Positions 44,972 through 53,558 of a stretch of DNA of 64,000 nt are shown here, in pieces. Origin of the DNA: Rhodobacterales bacterium HKCCE2091 (GTDB lineage: Bacteria; Pseudomonadota; Alphaproteobacteria; Rhodobacterales; Rhodobacteraceae); assembly GCA_015689685.1 (NCBI GenBank), contig WVSL01000011.1, forward strand, positions 51,650-115,649. Reading direction: 5' to 3'. The notes under the pieces were generated by a model. The model searched no databases. It was not told where the DNA came from and worked only from the letters and a program-made list of their open reading frames with translations. Every line of letters begins with the position of its first letter. The first letter of the stretch is position 1. The translations under genes and the position numbers were made by a program.

Positions 44972-45823
44972 ATGTTCGATGCCGCAGACCGCGATGGCCT
45001 GCCCCGCGCCGCGGGGATCGGGTACAAGCACGCGCATTTCACCGCGCTGACCGCCGACACCGGCCCGATCCGCTGGATCGAGATCCACGCGGAAAACTAC
45101 ATGGGCGAAGGCGGACGTCCGCGCGCACAGCTCCGCGCCCTGTCCGAACGCTTCGCCGTGTCCGTTCACGGCGTCGGCCTGTCCATCGGCGGCGAACGCC
45201 CGCTCGACCGCGACCACCTCGCCCGGCTCCGCACCCTCTGCGACTGGCTGCAACCGGCAAGCTTTTCCGAACATCTCGCCTGGTCGACCCATGACACGGG
45301 CTACCTCAACGACCTCCTGCCCCTGCCCTACACCGAGACCACGCTTTCCCGCGTCGCCCGCCATATCGACGAGGTCCAGGACGCGCTCGGCCGCCGGATG
45401 CTGCTGGAGAACCCCTCCACCTACCTCGCCTTCGCCGAAACCGGGATGGCGGAGACCGAGTTCCTGTCCGAGATCGCCCGCCGCACCGGCTGCGGCCTGC
45501 TGCTCGATGTCAACAACGTCTTCGTCTCGGCCACGAACCAGGGCTATTCCCCCGAAGGCTACATCGATGCCTTCCCGCTCGACGCGGTCGGGGAAATCCA
45601 CCTCGGCGGCCATACCGAGGACGAGGACGGCACCGGGCGGACGCTCCTCATCGACACCCACGACTGCGCCGTGGTCGACCCGGTCTGGGCGCTCTACGCT
45701 CACACCATCGCCCGCGGCGGCCCCCGCCCCACGCTGATCGAATGGGATTCGGAGTTGCCGGAGTTCCCCGTTCTCCGCGCCGAGGCCGCGCGCGCCGCCG
45801 CGATCCTGGAGCCCGCGGGATGA
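44972..45823 (+). CDS. bufB1: DUF692 multinuclear non-heme iron oxidative enzyme (MNIO), BufB-like
   Basis: A 283-residue TIM-barrel enzyme of the DUF692/MNIO family, which uses two or three iron ions to modify cysteines in peptide precursors. Likely metal-ligand blocks are seen in order: [76 protein letters not shown] and [13 protein letters not shown]. The length is normal. The ATG at 44972 follows a GGGGGAAG site. It should act on the BufA peptide with the DUF2063 partner, whose start overlaps its stop as ATGA. Confidence 0.93.
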   Translation: MFDAADRDGLPRAAGIGYKHAHFTALTADTGPIRWIEIHAENYMGEGGRPRAQLRALSERFAVSVHGVGLSIGGERPLDRDHLARLRTLCDWLQPASFSEHLAWSTHDTGYLNDLLPLPYTETTLSRVARHIDEVQDALGRRMLLENPSTYLAFAETGMAETEFLSEIARRTGCGLLLDVNNVFVSATNQGYSPEGYIDAFPLDAVGEIHLGGHTEDEDGTGRTLLIDTHDCAVVDPVWALYAHTIARGGPRPTLIEWDSELPEFPVLRAEAARAAAILEPAG

Positions 45824-46563
45824 CCGGGCAGGCGGAGTTCCACGCCGCGCTGATCGACGCCGAACGGCCTGCGCCCGCGGGGCTCGTGAACCCCTTCGGC
45901 GGGCCCGCAGGCAAGCGGTTCGACGTCTACCGCAACAACCACGCCGTCAGCCTGACCGAGGCGCTCGGCGAGGGCTTTCCCGTCATCCGAAAGCTCGTGG
46001 GCGAGGAGTTCTTCCGCGCGATGGCCGGCGTGTTCCTGCGCGCCCATCCGCCCGACGACCCGCGGCTGATGCTCTGGGGCGGCCGTCTGCCGGGGTTCCT
46101 GCGGTCGTTCCCGCCCGTGGCCCACCTGCCCTACCTGCCCGACATCGCGCTGCTGGAACTCGGTCTCCGCCAGAGCTACCACGCCGCCGACACCGAACCG
46201 CTCCGCCTTTCGGGTCTCGACCCCGAGGCCGTGCTCCAGCTTCGGCCCCGCATGGCGCCCGCGTCGCTCGTCGTCCGCTCGGCCTTCCCGATCCTCGACA
46301 TCTGGCGCGCGAACCGCGAACCCGGCGCGCCGAAGCCGGGGCGCGCCGCGCAGGACGTGCTCGTGACCCGGCCGGACTTCGACCCGGCCCCGCACCTCCT
46401 GCCCGAGGGCGGCATCGCCTTCGCCCGCCACCTCAAGGGCCGCACCACGCTGGCAGAGGCGATGGCGGGCACGATGGCCGAGGTGCCGGGGGCCGATGTC
46501 TCCGCCCTTCTCACCCTCTTCGTGCAGACCAGCGCCCTCACCCTCGACCCGGAGACGCCATGA
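45820..46563 (+). CDS. bufC1: DUF2063 MNIO partner protein, BufC-like
   Basis: A 247-residue protein whose N-terminal half is the DUF2063 domain: [42 protein letters not shown] and [20 protein letters not shown]. In bufferin and related operons such proteins bind the precursor and present it to the MNIO enzyme. The C-terminal half (about residues 130-247) is a less conserved extension. Cytosolic. It is coupled on both sides by ATGA overlaps (bufB before, doxX after), implying equal synthesis of the maturation proteins. Confidence 0.9.
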   Translation: MTGQAEFHAALIDAERPAPAGLVNPFGGPAGKRFDVYRNNHAVSLTEALGEGFPVIRKLVGEEFFRAMAGVFLRAHPPDDPRLMLWGGRLPGFLRSFPPVAHLPYLPDIALLELGLRQSYHAADTEPLRLSGLDPEAVLQLRPRMAPASLVVRSAFPILDIWRANREPGAPKPGRAAQDVLVTRPDFDPAPHLLPEGGIAFARHLKGRTTLAEAMAGTMAEVPGADVSALLTLFVQTSALTLDPETP

Positions 46564-47105
46564 CCCGCTATGCAACGCTGTTCGACTGGCTCGACCGGGA
46601 ACTCGGGGCCGTCCTGATGCCGACGCTCGCGCGGCTCGTCTTCGCCGGCACGCTGCTCGTCTACTACGTCCGCTCGGGGCTCGGGAAACTCGGCGAGGGC
46701 GCGGCGGGGCTCTTCAACCCCGAACCCGGCGCCTACATCCAGATCCTGCCCCGCGTCTTCGACGCCGCGGGCTACGATCCGTCGGCCATCGGGCCGATCG
46801 GGCAATTCGTCGTGCTGGCGGGGACATGGACCGAGATCGTGCTGCCCGTGCTGGTCGTCGCGGGGCTCTTCACCCGGCCCGCCGCGCTGGCGATGATCGG
46901 CTTCATCCTCGTCCAGTCCTGGGTCGACGTCATGGGTCACGGCGTCGATGCCGCGACCGTGGGCACCTGGTTCGACCGCGCGTCCGGCGGCCTGATCGCG
47001 GACCAGCGGGCCTACTGGTGCCTCGGCCTCCTGATCCTCGTGGTGCGCGGGGCGGGGCCGATCTCGCTCGACGCGCTGCTGTTCCGGCGGCGCGATCCCG
47101 CCTGA
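46560..47105 (+). CDS. DoxX-family membrane protein, BufD-like
   Basis: A 181-residue inner-membrane protein with four hydrophobic helices: LARLVFAGTLLVYYVRSGLG, QFVVLAGTWTEIVLPVLVVAGL, LAMIGFILVQSWVDVMG and YWCLGLLILVVRG. DoxX proteins commonly accompany DUF2282-DUF692-DUF2063 genes. The exact role is unsettled; involvement in membrane redox or export is inferred. Two membrane-flanking His/Asp residues (VMGHGVD) could bind metal. The start overlaps bufC by ATGA. 188 bp then separate it from cspA. Confidence 0.85.
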   Translation: MTRYATLFDWLDRELGAVLMPTLARLVFAGTLLVYYVRSGLGKLGEGAAGLFNPEPGAYIQILPRVFDAAGYDPSAIGPIGQFVVLAGTWTEIVLPVLVVAGLFTRPAALAMIGFILVQSWVDVMGHGVDAATVGTWFDRASGGLIADQRAYWCLGLLILVVRGAGPISLDALLFRRRDPA

Positions 47106-47293
47106 CGTTCACGTCTATTTACACTTCCAAAATTAACGAATCCCCGTAGACTTTCCGCCGTGACACCAGACGATCGACAGCCCTCTCAAGAAGGCACCGA
47201 CAAAGACGTTCGCGCCTGACTGCACAGCACCGCCGCAATCCCGCGTGCGGGGTCCGGTGAACCCGGGCTGACCTGAGAGAGAGACCTGAGACG
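47106..47293 (+). promoter_or_regulatory. cspA upstream leader region
   Basis: A 188-bp gap whose first 40 bp are AT-richer (TTTACACTTCCAAAATTAAC) and could carry the promoter. The rest would be a long structured leader, as in many cold-shock genes: CCCGC-gt-GCGGG hairpin, and a direct repeat ACCTGAGA (47271, 47284) next to the start. Confidence 0.4.
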
Positions 47294-47503
47294 ATGGCTA
47301 CCGGAACCGTGAAGTGGTTCAACACGACCAAGGGCTACGGCTTCATCGCCCCCGACGACGGCGGCAAGGACATCTTCGTCCACATCTCCGCCGTGGAACG
47401 CGCAGGGCTCACGGGCCTCGCCGACAACCAGAAGGTGAGCTTCGAACTGCGTGAGGGCCGTGATGGCCGGACGAGCGCGGTGGATTTGCAGAAGATGGAT
47501 TGA
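47294..47503 (+). CDS. cspA: cold shock protein, CspA family
   Basis: A 69-residue single-stranded nucleic-acid binding OB-fold. RNP1 is KGYGFI (residues 13-18) and RNP2 DIFVH (26-30); VKWFNTTKG is the family start. It melts mRNA secondary structure in the cytosol. It has its own long leader and a good terminator, so it is likely monocistronic. It converges on the acquired nuclease gene 41 bp downstream. Confidence 0.96.
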   Translation: MATGTVKWFNTTKGYGFIAPDDGGKDIFVHISAVERAGLTGLADNQKVSFELREGRDGRTSAVDLQKMD

Positions 47504-47510
47504 GGCGCCG

Positions 47511-47534
47511 GTCGGCCCCGCCTAAGGGGCCGGC
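47511..47534 (+). terminator. terminator of cspA
   Basis: CGGCCCC pairs with GGGGCCG, extended by a G-U and a G-C pair, with a 6-nt loop, followed by AAACTTTCTCCT. It starts eight bases after the stop codon. Confidence 0.65.
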
Positions 47535-47544
47535 AAACTTTCTC

Positions 47545-48591
47545 CTATCCGTATTTCTTGGCCGTCTCGACAAGACGCTCTTTCAAACCGAGCATTTCGT
47601 CGAGTGAGTTGATCGCGACCTTCTCCTCGTTTTCTCCGTCAAACAGCCCAATGTATTTCTGGCTGCGATTGAAATGCAGGCGGGCTAGAGGTTTTCTATT
47701 GTTATCGTCAAGCAGCACAGCACAGTAGGACTTTGCGTCTCGAATAGCGATCCGGTTGGTATCTACCTCGCCACGCAGAAGAGCTTTGACCATAAGAAAG
47801 CCCTCCAGCTCTTCGTGGGTGGTTTCGATTTCCGATTCCGGGACAGGGCCTTCTACCGCTTCCTCCACAACCTCGGGGTCCGCCAATGCGGAAGAGATAC
47901 GGGTTTGCAGCTTTTCCCGGACAATCTCCTTGATCGCTGCCACAACGACATTTGCAAGCATATCTCGTGCAGGGCCGCGGAACTGACCTTCGTAGATCTC
48001 GTTCGCTACCAGCTTCACGAAGCTTTCTGGCGGAGTATCGAACCAACCACTCAGGAGCCTTTTTGCGGCAGACACATATTTCAGCCGCTCCGCTTGAGCG
48101 AGAATGGCTTCGACACTGAACTCGGAGCGCGAAAACTTGTTCAACTCTGCCAAACTTGCCTGTGAGTATTCAAGAATATCGAAGATAAAGAATGGCTTGT
48201 GATCCATTCGATTGGGATGCTCGAGATCGGTGAAGAATCGATACTCCCGGCCATTGGTGAGGAGTGCGAACCGGGTGCTCGTCACAGTGAAATAGCGAAG
48301 AAGCTGTCCGATGTGTTTATCGGTAAGTTGCGTGCTAAGCCCCTTACACTCGATTAACAGCATCATCTCGCCGTCGCGCTGAATGGCGTAATCGACTTTC
48401 TCACCCTTCTTTCCGGGGGTGTCCGCAGTGAACTCAGGGATCACTTCGGCTGGATTGAAAACGTCGTAACCCAAAGCTTGGAGGAACGGCAGCACTACTG
48501 AGGTCTTGACTGCTTCCTCAGTTTGAATCGTCTCAGAATACTCGCGAATACGGGACGCGAGCGCGGCGACTGAAGTATCAAGACTGCTCAA
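47545..48591 (-). CDS. orphan PD-(D/E)XK nuclease with HsdR N-terminal-like domain
   Basis: A 348-residue protein resembling the nuclease domain at the N-terminus of type I restriction HsdR subunits (HSDR_N_2), but without helicase domains. Catalytic residues are E25 (IQTEEAVK), D67 (EKVDYAI), E81 and K83 (LLIECKGLS), with QLLRYFTVT as the following helix. A C-terminal domain, ARLHFNRSQKYIGLFDGENE, recurs in similar stand-alone proteins. A sampled 60-base line is 50 percent G+C, well below the neighbours, and codon use is different, indicating acquisition between cspA and thyX. No methyltransferase or specificity subunit. A defence role is possible but not shown. Confidence 0.78.
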   Translation of the reverse strand: MSSLDTSVAALASRIREYSETIQTEEAVKTSVVLPFLQALGYDVFNPAEVIPEFTADTPGKKGEKVDYAIQRDGEMMLLIECKGLSTQLTDKHIGQLLRYFTVTSTRFALLTNGREYRFFTDLEHPNRMDHKPFFIFDILEYSQASLAELNKFSRSEFSVEAILAQAERLKYVSAAKRLLSGWFDTPPESFVKLVANEIYEGQFRGPARDMLANVVVAAIKEIVREKLQTRISSALADPEVVEEAVEGPVPESEIETTHEELEGFLMVKALLRGEVDTNRIAIRDAKSYCAVLLDDNNRKPLARLHFNRSQKYIGLFDGENEEKVAINSLDEMLGLKERLVETAKKYG

Positions 48592-48706
48592 GGCTATCCT
48601 CCCTCAAATTATGGAGATAGCACAATCTTTTCGTCTAGCGGTCAACAGCCTAGCGCGAGGTCGCGACTTAGTCGCCTTTCATCATGCCGACGAAAATTGA
48701 CCCGCC

Positions 48707-49633
48707 TCAAGCGGGGTCGTTCAAGACCCCCCGGAACTCCCGCCACTCCCCCTTGCTCATCCCGCTCGTCTCCTGCGTCACCTCTTCCCCGGCAATCATC
48801 CGCCTCACGCAGTCCAGCCCCTTCGCCGACAACTGCGCGCCGCCCATCCGGTAGTCCTCGAACGCCCCGTAGGCCGCCGGCACCCAGTCCTTCACCACGT
48901 CGCAGATCGCCTCGGCATAGACCCGGATCTCGTATTGCGCGTGGGCATCGGCGCGGAGGCGCAGGAAATGGAACAGGTTGTGGAGGTCGGTCTTCCAGTA
49001 CCATTGGGTGTAGATGTTCGCGGGCAGGTTCATCCGCGCCAACTCCCGCGCCAGCCCCTGCTGGCCGTCCTGGCTCAGCATCTCCTCGTAATGGTCGTAG
49101 GACCGGCCGGCGTCGGCCTTCAGAAGCTCCAGCACCCGCGCGGCCTCCGCCCCCTCCAGCACCGCGCCGCGGCCCTGGTTGTTCACCGTCGATTGCGCGG
49201 CAAGCTGTTCCGGCGCGGGGATGTAGAATTCACGGTCGAGGATCGAGTAGCGGGCGGAGTATTCGTTCACGTTCGCCGTCCGGTGGCGGATCCACTGGCG
49301 GGCGACGAAGACCGGCAGCTTCACGTGCAGCTTGATCTCGCACATCTCGAACGGGGTCGAGTGCCAGTGGCGCATGAGGTAGCGGATCAACCCCTCGTCG
49401 TTCTGGACGTGCTTCGTGCCCGCGCCGTAGCTGACCCGCGCCGCCTGCACGATGGCCGCGTCGTCGCCCATGTAGTCGATCACCCGGATGAAGCCGTGAT
49501 CGAGGACGGGCTTGATCGAGTACAGGTGCTCTTCCATGCCGGGGGCGACCGCGCGGCGGGTCGGCGTCCAGGTGTCGCGCATGGCCGCGATCTCGTCCTC
49601 GATGGTGACGGGTCGGTCGGACAGGTCGTTCAT
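48707..49633 (-). CDS. thyX: flavin-dependent thymidylate synthase
   Basis: A 308-residue FAD enzyme methylating dUMP with methylene-tetrahydrofolate and NADPH. The ThyX signature [14 protein letters not shown] spans residues 116-129. Other blocks are [20 protein letters not shown] and [22 protein letters not shown]. The ATG at 49633 ([15 protein letters not shown]) fits the family; the frame is open 24 codons upstream. Monocistronic in appearance: 115 bp on one side to the acquired nuclease, 46 bp on the other to a divergent gene. Confidence 0.97.
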   Translation of the reverse strand: MNDLSDRPVTIEDEIAAMRDTWTPTRRAVAPGMEEHLYSIKPVLDHGFIRVIDYMGDDAAIVQAARVSYGAGTKHVQNDEGLIRYLMRHWHSTPFEMCEIKLHVKLPVFVARQWIRHRTANVNEYSARYSILDREFYIPAPEQLAAQSTVNNQGRGAVLEGAEAARVLELLKADAGRSYDHYEEMLSQDGQQGLARELARMNLPANIYTQWYWKTDLHNLFHFLRLRADAHAQYEIRVYAEAICDVVKDWVPAAYGAFEDYRMGGAQLSAKGLDCVRRMIAGEEVTQETSGMSKGEWREFRGVLNDPA

Positions 49634-49679
49634 GGGCTCGGTCCCCTCGGTCGGTTGATCTGGACTGCGTCGCTGCGGC

Positions 49680-50549
49680 ATGGGAAAAGTCTCCCGTGTC
49701 ACCATTGGTCAGGTCAACATTTTGCATCAATCCGATACTCTGCCGCAAGATATTGGGGGCCCTTTCCACAGCTTTCTGAGATTCCTCGGCAAGCAGGCCT
49801 CCGCCGCGCTGTTCGCGATCCTGCTTCTCTCCGCGATCATCCTGTCCCGCTTCCTCTGGCCGGACGACGCCTGGCTCACCAGATACGACGCGCTGGTGAT
49901 CTTCGCGGTCTCGACCCAGGTCATCCTGATCGCGACCCGGCTGGAGACGCTGAAGGAAGCGATGGTGATCCTGATCTTCCACGTCACCGGCACCTGCATG
50001 GAGGTGTTCAAGCTGGCGCAGGGGTCGTGGGACTACCCCGACCAGGGCGTGCTTGAAATCGGCGGCGTGCCGCTCTTCACCGGGTTCATGTACGCCGCCA
50101 TCGGCAGCTACATCGCGCGGTCGCTTCGGATCTTCGACGTGCGGATCGCGCCCTACCCGCCCTACTGGGTGACGTTCCTGCTGGCCGCGCTGATCTACGG
50201 CAACTTCTTCGCCCATCACTGGTACCCCGACATCCGGCTCGGCCTGTTCGCGGCGACGGTGATCCTGTTCTGGCGCACGCGGATCGGGTTCCGGCTGGAC
50301 GGCCCGCGCCGCACGATCCGCCTGCCGGTGGCGGCGCTGTCCGTGGCGGTGCTGGTCTGGATCGCCGAAAACGTCGGCACCTTCACCCGGACCTGGACCT
50401 ATCCCGGCCAGGGCAGCTTCGACATCGTCAGCCTGCGGATGCTGGGGTCGTGGTACCTCCTCCTCTACGTCGCCTTCGTCACCGTCACCCTCGTCACCCG
50501 CGAGGCGATCCGCCGTCACGGCGACGTGACGCGCGACGAGGCTGTATAA
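49680..50549 (+). CDS. DUF817 membrane protein
   Basis: A 289-residue inner-membrane protein of the DUF817 family: about seven helices, with the conserved [20 protein letters not shown] and [20 protein letters not shown] blocks and a histidine pair [14 protein letters not shown]. Function unknown. The N-terminal 25 residues are unlike the family and their DNA is AT-richer (promoter-like), so translation may begin downstream, for example at the TTG near 49721. Only 46 bp separate it from divergent thyX. Confidence 0.82.
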   Translation: MGKVSRVTIGQVNILHQSDTLPQDIGGPFHSFLRFLGKQASAALFAILLLSAIILSRFLWPDDAWLTRYDALVIFAVSTQVILIATRLETLKEAMVILIFHVTGTCMEVFKLAQGSWDYPDQGVLEIGGVPLFTGFMYAAIGSYIARSLRIFDVRIAPYPPYWVTFLLAALIYGNFFAHHWYPDIRLGLFAATVILFWRTRIGFRLDGPRRTIRLPVAALSVAVLVWIAENVGTFTRTWTYPGQGSFDIVSLRMLGSWYLLLYVAFVTVTLVTREAIRRHGDVTRDEAV

Positions 50550-50596
50550 ACCCGCGCGCCGCGCTAGGATCATCCCCGGCAAGGGGAGATATCCGC

Positions 50597-51025
50597 ATGG
50601 CACTGACCTACCTGCACACGATGGTCCGGGTGAAGGACCTCGAAACCTCGATGGCCTTCTACCAGTTGCTCGGCCTGCGCGAGACGCGGCGGACCGAGAG
50701 CGAGAAGGGCCGCTTCACGCTGGTCTTCATGGCGCCCCCGGGGCAGGAGGAATGCCCGATCGAGCTGACCTACAACTGGGACGGCGATGACGGCCTGCCC
50801 TCCGACAGCCGCCATTTCGGCCACCTCGCCTACCGCGTCGACAACATCTACGAGATGTGCCAGCGGCTGATGGACGCCGGCGTGACGATCAACCGCCCGC
50901 CGCGCGACGGCCACATGGCCTTCGTCCGCTCGCCCGACAACATCTCGATCGAGCTTCTGCAGGCGGGCGAGAGCCTCTCGCCGGCCGAACCCTGGGCCTC
51001 GATGGAGAATACCGGGCATTGGTAA
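50597..51025 (+). CDS. gloA: lactoylglutathione lyase (glyoxalase I)
   Basis: A 142-residue VOC-fold metalloenzyme. The metal-site residues are in YLHTMVRVKDLETSMAFYQ (His), CPIELTYNW (Glu), FGHLAYRVDNIYEMC (His) and the final SIELLQ (Glu), the glyoxalase I pattern; it detoxifies methylglyoxal with glutathione. AAGGGGAG lies eight bases before the ATG. The end of the gene overlaps the likely TTG start of the DUF1194 gene. Glutathione is also recycled by gor at 8942. Confidence 0.9.
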   Translation: MALTYLHTMVRVKDLETSMAFYQLLGLRETRRTESEKGRFTLVFMAPPGQEECPIELTYNWDGDDGLPSDSRHFGHLAYRVDNIYEMCQRLMDAGVTINRPPRDGHMAFVRSPDNISIELLQAGESLSPAEPWASMENTGHW

Positions 51026-51717
51026 GGGCGGCCGTCCTCTTCCTCGCCGGAAGCGCCGCCCTGCCGGCGGCGGCGCAGGAAGAGACGTGCCGGCTCGCGC
51101 TCCTCCTCGGCCTCGACGTCTCCGCCTCCGTCGATGCCGACGAATACCTTCTCCAGCAGGAGGGCCTGATGTCGGCCCTCGTCGCGCCCGAGGTGCAGGA
51201 GGCGTTCCTGAACGGCCCCGGCCCGGTCGCGCTCGCGGTCTACGAATGGTCCGGCCGGTTCCAGCAGGACCTGCTCGCCGACTGGACCCTGATCCGGTCC
51301 GAGGCCGACCTGCTCGCGGTGGCGGCCGCGGTCGGCCGCGGCGAACGGCGGTCGACCGACTTCCCGACCGCGCTCGGCTACGCGCTCGGCTTCGCCGCCA
51401 ATACCTTCGCCGAGGCCCCGCCCTGCCTGTTCCAGACCCTCGACATCTCCGGCGACGGCCAGAACAACGACGGCTTCCCGCCCTCCGCCGCCTACGAGCA
51501 TTTCCAGCTCGGCGGCGTGACGGTGAACGGGCTGGCCATCGGCGGCGCCCAGCGCGAGATCGCGGAATACTACGCCGAGGAAGTCATCCAGGGCCCCGGC
51601 GCCTTCGTCGAATACGCCTCCAGCCACCGCGACTTCGCCGACGCGATGCGGCGCAAGCTGGAACGGGAACTCCAGGCGATGATCCTCGGCGAACTCGCCC
51701 CGCCCGCAAGGCCCTGA
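51019..51717 (+). CDS. secreted DUF1194 (VWA-like) protein
   Basis: A 232-residue exported protein with a von Willebrand A-like fold. The MIDAS-type motif is LLGLDVSASVD, and the second metal loop is DISGDGQNNDG. The signal peptide (VRAAVLFLAGSAALPAAAQ) only makes sense if translation begins at the TTG at 51019, which overlaps the last codons of gloA; no ATG is available near it. GGAG at 51004-51007 lies 11 bases upstream. Function unknown in this family. The gene converges on the Mth938-like gene over a repeat-rich gap. Confidence 0.85.
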   Translation: MVRAAVLFLAGSAALPAAAQEETCRLALLLGLDVSASVDADEYLLQQEGLMSALVAPEVQEAFLNGPGPVALAVYEWSGRFQQDLLADWTLIRSEADLLAVAAAVGRGERRSTDFPTALGYALGFAANTFAEAPPCLFQTLDISGDGQNNDGFPPSAAYEHFQLGGVTVNGLAIGGAQREIAEYYAEEVIQGPGAFVEYASSHRDFADAMRRKLERELQAMILGELAPPARP

Positions 51718-51747
51718 GCGCCGCGTCACGCCCGCGCTGACCCGAAA

Positions 51748-51920
51748 GGTTTCGCCCCGGAGCCGCCGTCGCCCGAAGCCGCCCCGGCCCCTCGGCGGCC
51801 GGCGGCCAAGGGGAATCGCGGAGGCTCCGCGCCGCAGGCGTGGAAACCGCTATTGCCCTTGGGCGGCGGTCGGCGCGGGGCCAGGCAAGGCGCAGGCGAT
51901 GGCGGCTCCGGGGCGAAACC
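51748..51920. repeat. 173-bp imperfect palindrome
   Basis: One symmetry centre (about 51834) relates both ends. The outer arms (51748-51773 with 51895-51920) match at 25 of 26 positions, including 20 in a row; the inner arms (51806-51821 with 51847-51862) match at 14 of 16. Overall about 58 of 74 positions pair. It lies in the 378-bp gap between convergent genes, which holds no gene. Confidence 0.85.
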
Positions 51921-52051
51921 GGGGTCTTCGCCCGGGTGAGCCGGAGCCCCTCGCTCCCCTCGAAATCCATCCGCGCCCTTTCCGCGGCAGACCGCGCGTG
52001 TCACACGCGCGCCGCGCCGACGAGGGCTTCCGCAAGGGGGCCCGAGGAGGC

Positions 52052-52103
52052 GCGTTTCAGGAATGCGTTTCAGGAATGCGTTTCAGGCGTGCGTGTCAGG
52101 CCG
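52052..52103. repeat. 13-bp tandem repeat, four copies
   Basis: GCGTTTCAGGAAT is repeated at 52052 and 52065, then with changes at 52078 and 52091. The last copy runs into the stop codon of the Mth938-like gene (52096-52098). Confidence 0.85.
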
Positions 52104-52449
52104 GCAGAAGCGCCGCGCCGATCCGCCGTCCCTCGCCCAGAAGCACGTTGTAGGTCCGGCAGGCGGGTCCGGTCGCCATGATCTCGACCCCGATCCCGGA
52201 GGCTTCCAGCGCCTCGCGCAGGGCCGTGGGGATCTGGGCGATCTCCGGTCCGGTCCCGACCAGCAGCACGTCGATCCGTCCCGCCGCGGCCAGGAGCGGC
52301 GCGGTGTCGTCGTAGCCACCCCAGGGCGCGACCGATCCCGGCAGGACCAGGACCGCGCCGTCGCGGCGCTCTCCGCCGATGCGGAAGAAGCCGGGGCCGT
52401 ACCCGTCGAGCGGGACCCCGTCGCCGTAGCTCACCTCGTTCAGACGCAT
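52096..52449 (-). CDS. Mth938-like domain protein (DUF498)
   Basis: A 117-residue cytosolic protein of the Mth938/NDUFAF3-like fold: YGDGVPLDGYGPGFFRIGG, GAVLVLPGSVAPWG, DVLLVGTGPEIAQIP and EIMATGPACRTYNVLLGEGR. It regularly follows secF in alphaproteobacteria, as here (136 bp downstream). Human relatives assist complex I assembly; the bacterial role is not settled. The 3' end coincides with a 13-bp tandem repeat, which introduces several further TGA codons after the stop. Confidence 0.88.
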   Translation of the reverse strand: MRLNEVSYGDGVPLDGYGPGFFRIGGERRDGAVLVLPGSVAPWGGYDDTAPLLAAAGRIDVLLVGTGPEIAQIPTALREALEASGIGVEIMATGPACRTYNVLLGEGRRIGAALLPA

Positions 52450-52585
52450 GTCATCCGCTCCCGGAAATCCGATCCGCCGCGCCGCGCGGGCGCAGCCGGA
52501 CCCTAGCCGATCCGCGGGCCGAAGTCCCGATCCCGCCCGCGCCGCACGTCCACCCGGTGCCCCGCATCGGCACACGCCGCGGGGG

Positions 52586-53554
52586 TCAGGCGTCGATATC
52601 CGCGAACTTCGTGCCCTTGCCCTTGTCGGTCTTCGACCAGTCGCGCTTCACGCCCAGCATCAGCACGATGTTCTTGGCGACGTAGACCGAGGAATAGGTG
52701 CCGACCACCACGCCGAAGGTCATCGCGAAGACGAAGCCCCGGATCACGTCGCCGCCGAGCACCAGGAGTGCGATCAGCGCGATCAGCGTGGTGCCAGAGG
52801 TCATCACGGTCCGGCTCAGGGTCTCGTTCACGGTCAGGTTCATCACGTCCCTGAGCGGCATCTGCTTGTACTTGCGCAGGTTCTCGCGCAGGCGGTCGAA
52901 GATGACCACGGTGTCGTTGATCGAGTAGCCGACGATGGTCAGAAGCGCCGCCACGGTCGACAGGTCGAACCGGATCTGCAGCAGGCTGAAGATGCCCACG
53001 GTCACGATCACGTCGTGGGCCAGCGCCGCCACCGCCCCGACCGAGAACTGCCACTCGAACCTCAGCCAGATGTAGACCAGCATCGCCCCGATCGACAGCA
53101 GGACCGCGATCACCGCGGTCTGGATCAACTCGCCCGAGACCGTGGGGCCGACCGATTCCACGCTTTCGAACGTCACCGTCGGATCGACGCCCTGAAGCGC
53201 GGCCTCGATGTCCGCGATCCGGTCCGAGGTGACGGCCTCCTCGCCTTCCTGCGCCTGGATCACCACCATCGCGACATGGCGGTCGGGGCCGAAGGTCGGG
53301 TCGAAGACCTCGGTGATCGAGACGTCGCCAAGCTCCATCCCCGACAGCGCGGTCCGGTAGGCGCCCACGTCCACCGCGGTCTCGGCCTCGGTGCGGATCG
53401 TGGTGCCGCCGCGGAAGTCGATGCCGAAGTTCAGTCCCATCACGAAGAACAGGACGAGCGACAGCACGACGGCGACGATGGACGCGCCGAAGGTCAGCCG
53501 GGCATAGCCGAAGAAGTCGATGTTGGTCTCGGACGGAACCAGCTTCAGGCGCAT
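52586..53554 (-). CDS. secF: protein translocase subunit SecF
   Basis: A 322-residue inner-membrane subunit that, with SecD, uses the proton gradient to drive late export steps. Family blocks: FGIDFRGGTTI near the N-terminus, VGPTVSGELIQTA, YIWLRFEWQFSVGAVAALAHD and the VGYSINDTVVIFDRLRENL region, with helices between. It begins four bases after secD and closes the yajC-secD-secF operon before the Mth938-like gene. Confidence 0.97.
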   Translation of the reverse strand: MRLKLVPSETNIDFFGYARLTFGASIVAVVLSLVLFFVMGLNFGIDFRGGTTIRTEAETAVDVGAYRTALSGMELGDVSITEVFDPTFGPDRHVAMVVIQAQEGEEAVTSDRIADIEAALQGVDPTVTFESVESVGPTVSGELIQTAVIAVLLSIGAMLVYIWLRFEWQFSVGAVAALAHDVIVTVGIFSLLQIRFDLSTVAALLTIVGYSINDTVVIFDRLRENLRKYKQMPLRDVMNLTVNETLSRTVMTSGTTLIALIALLVLGGDVIRGFVFAMTFGVVVGTYSSVYVAKNIVLMLGVKRDWSKTDKGKGTKFADIDA

Positions 53555-53558
53555 GGCG

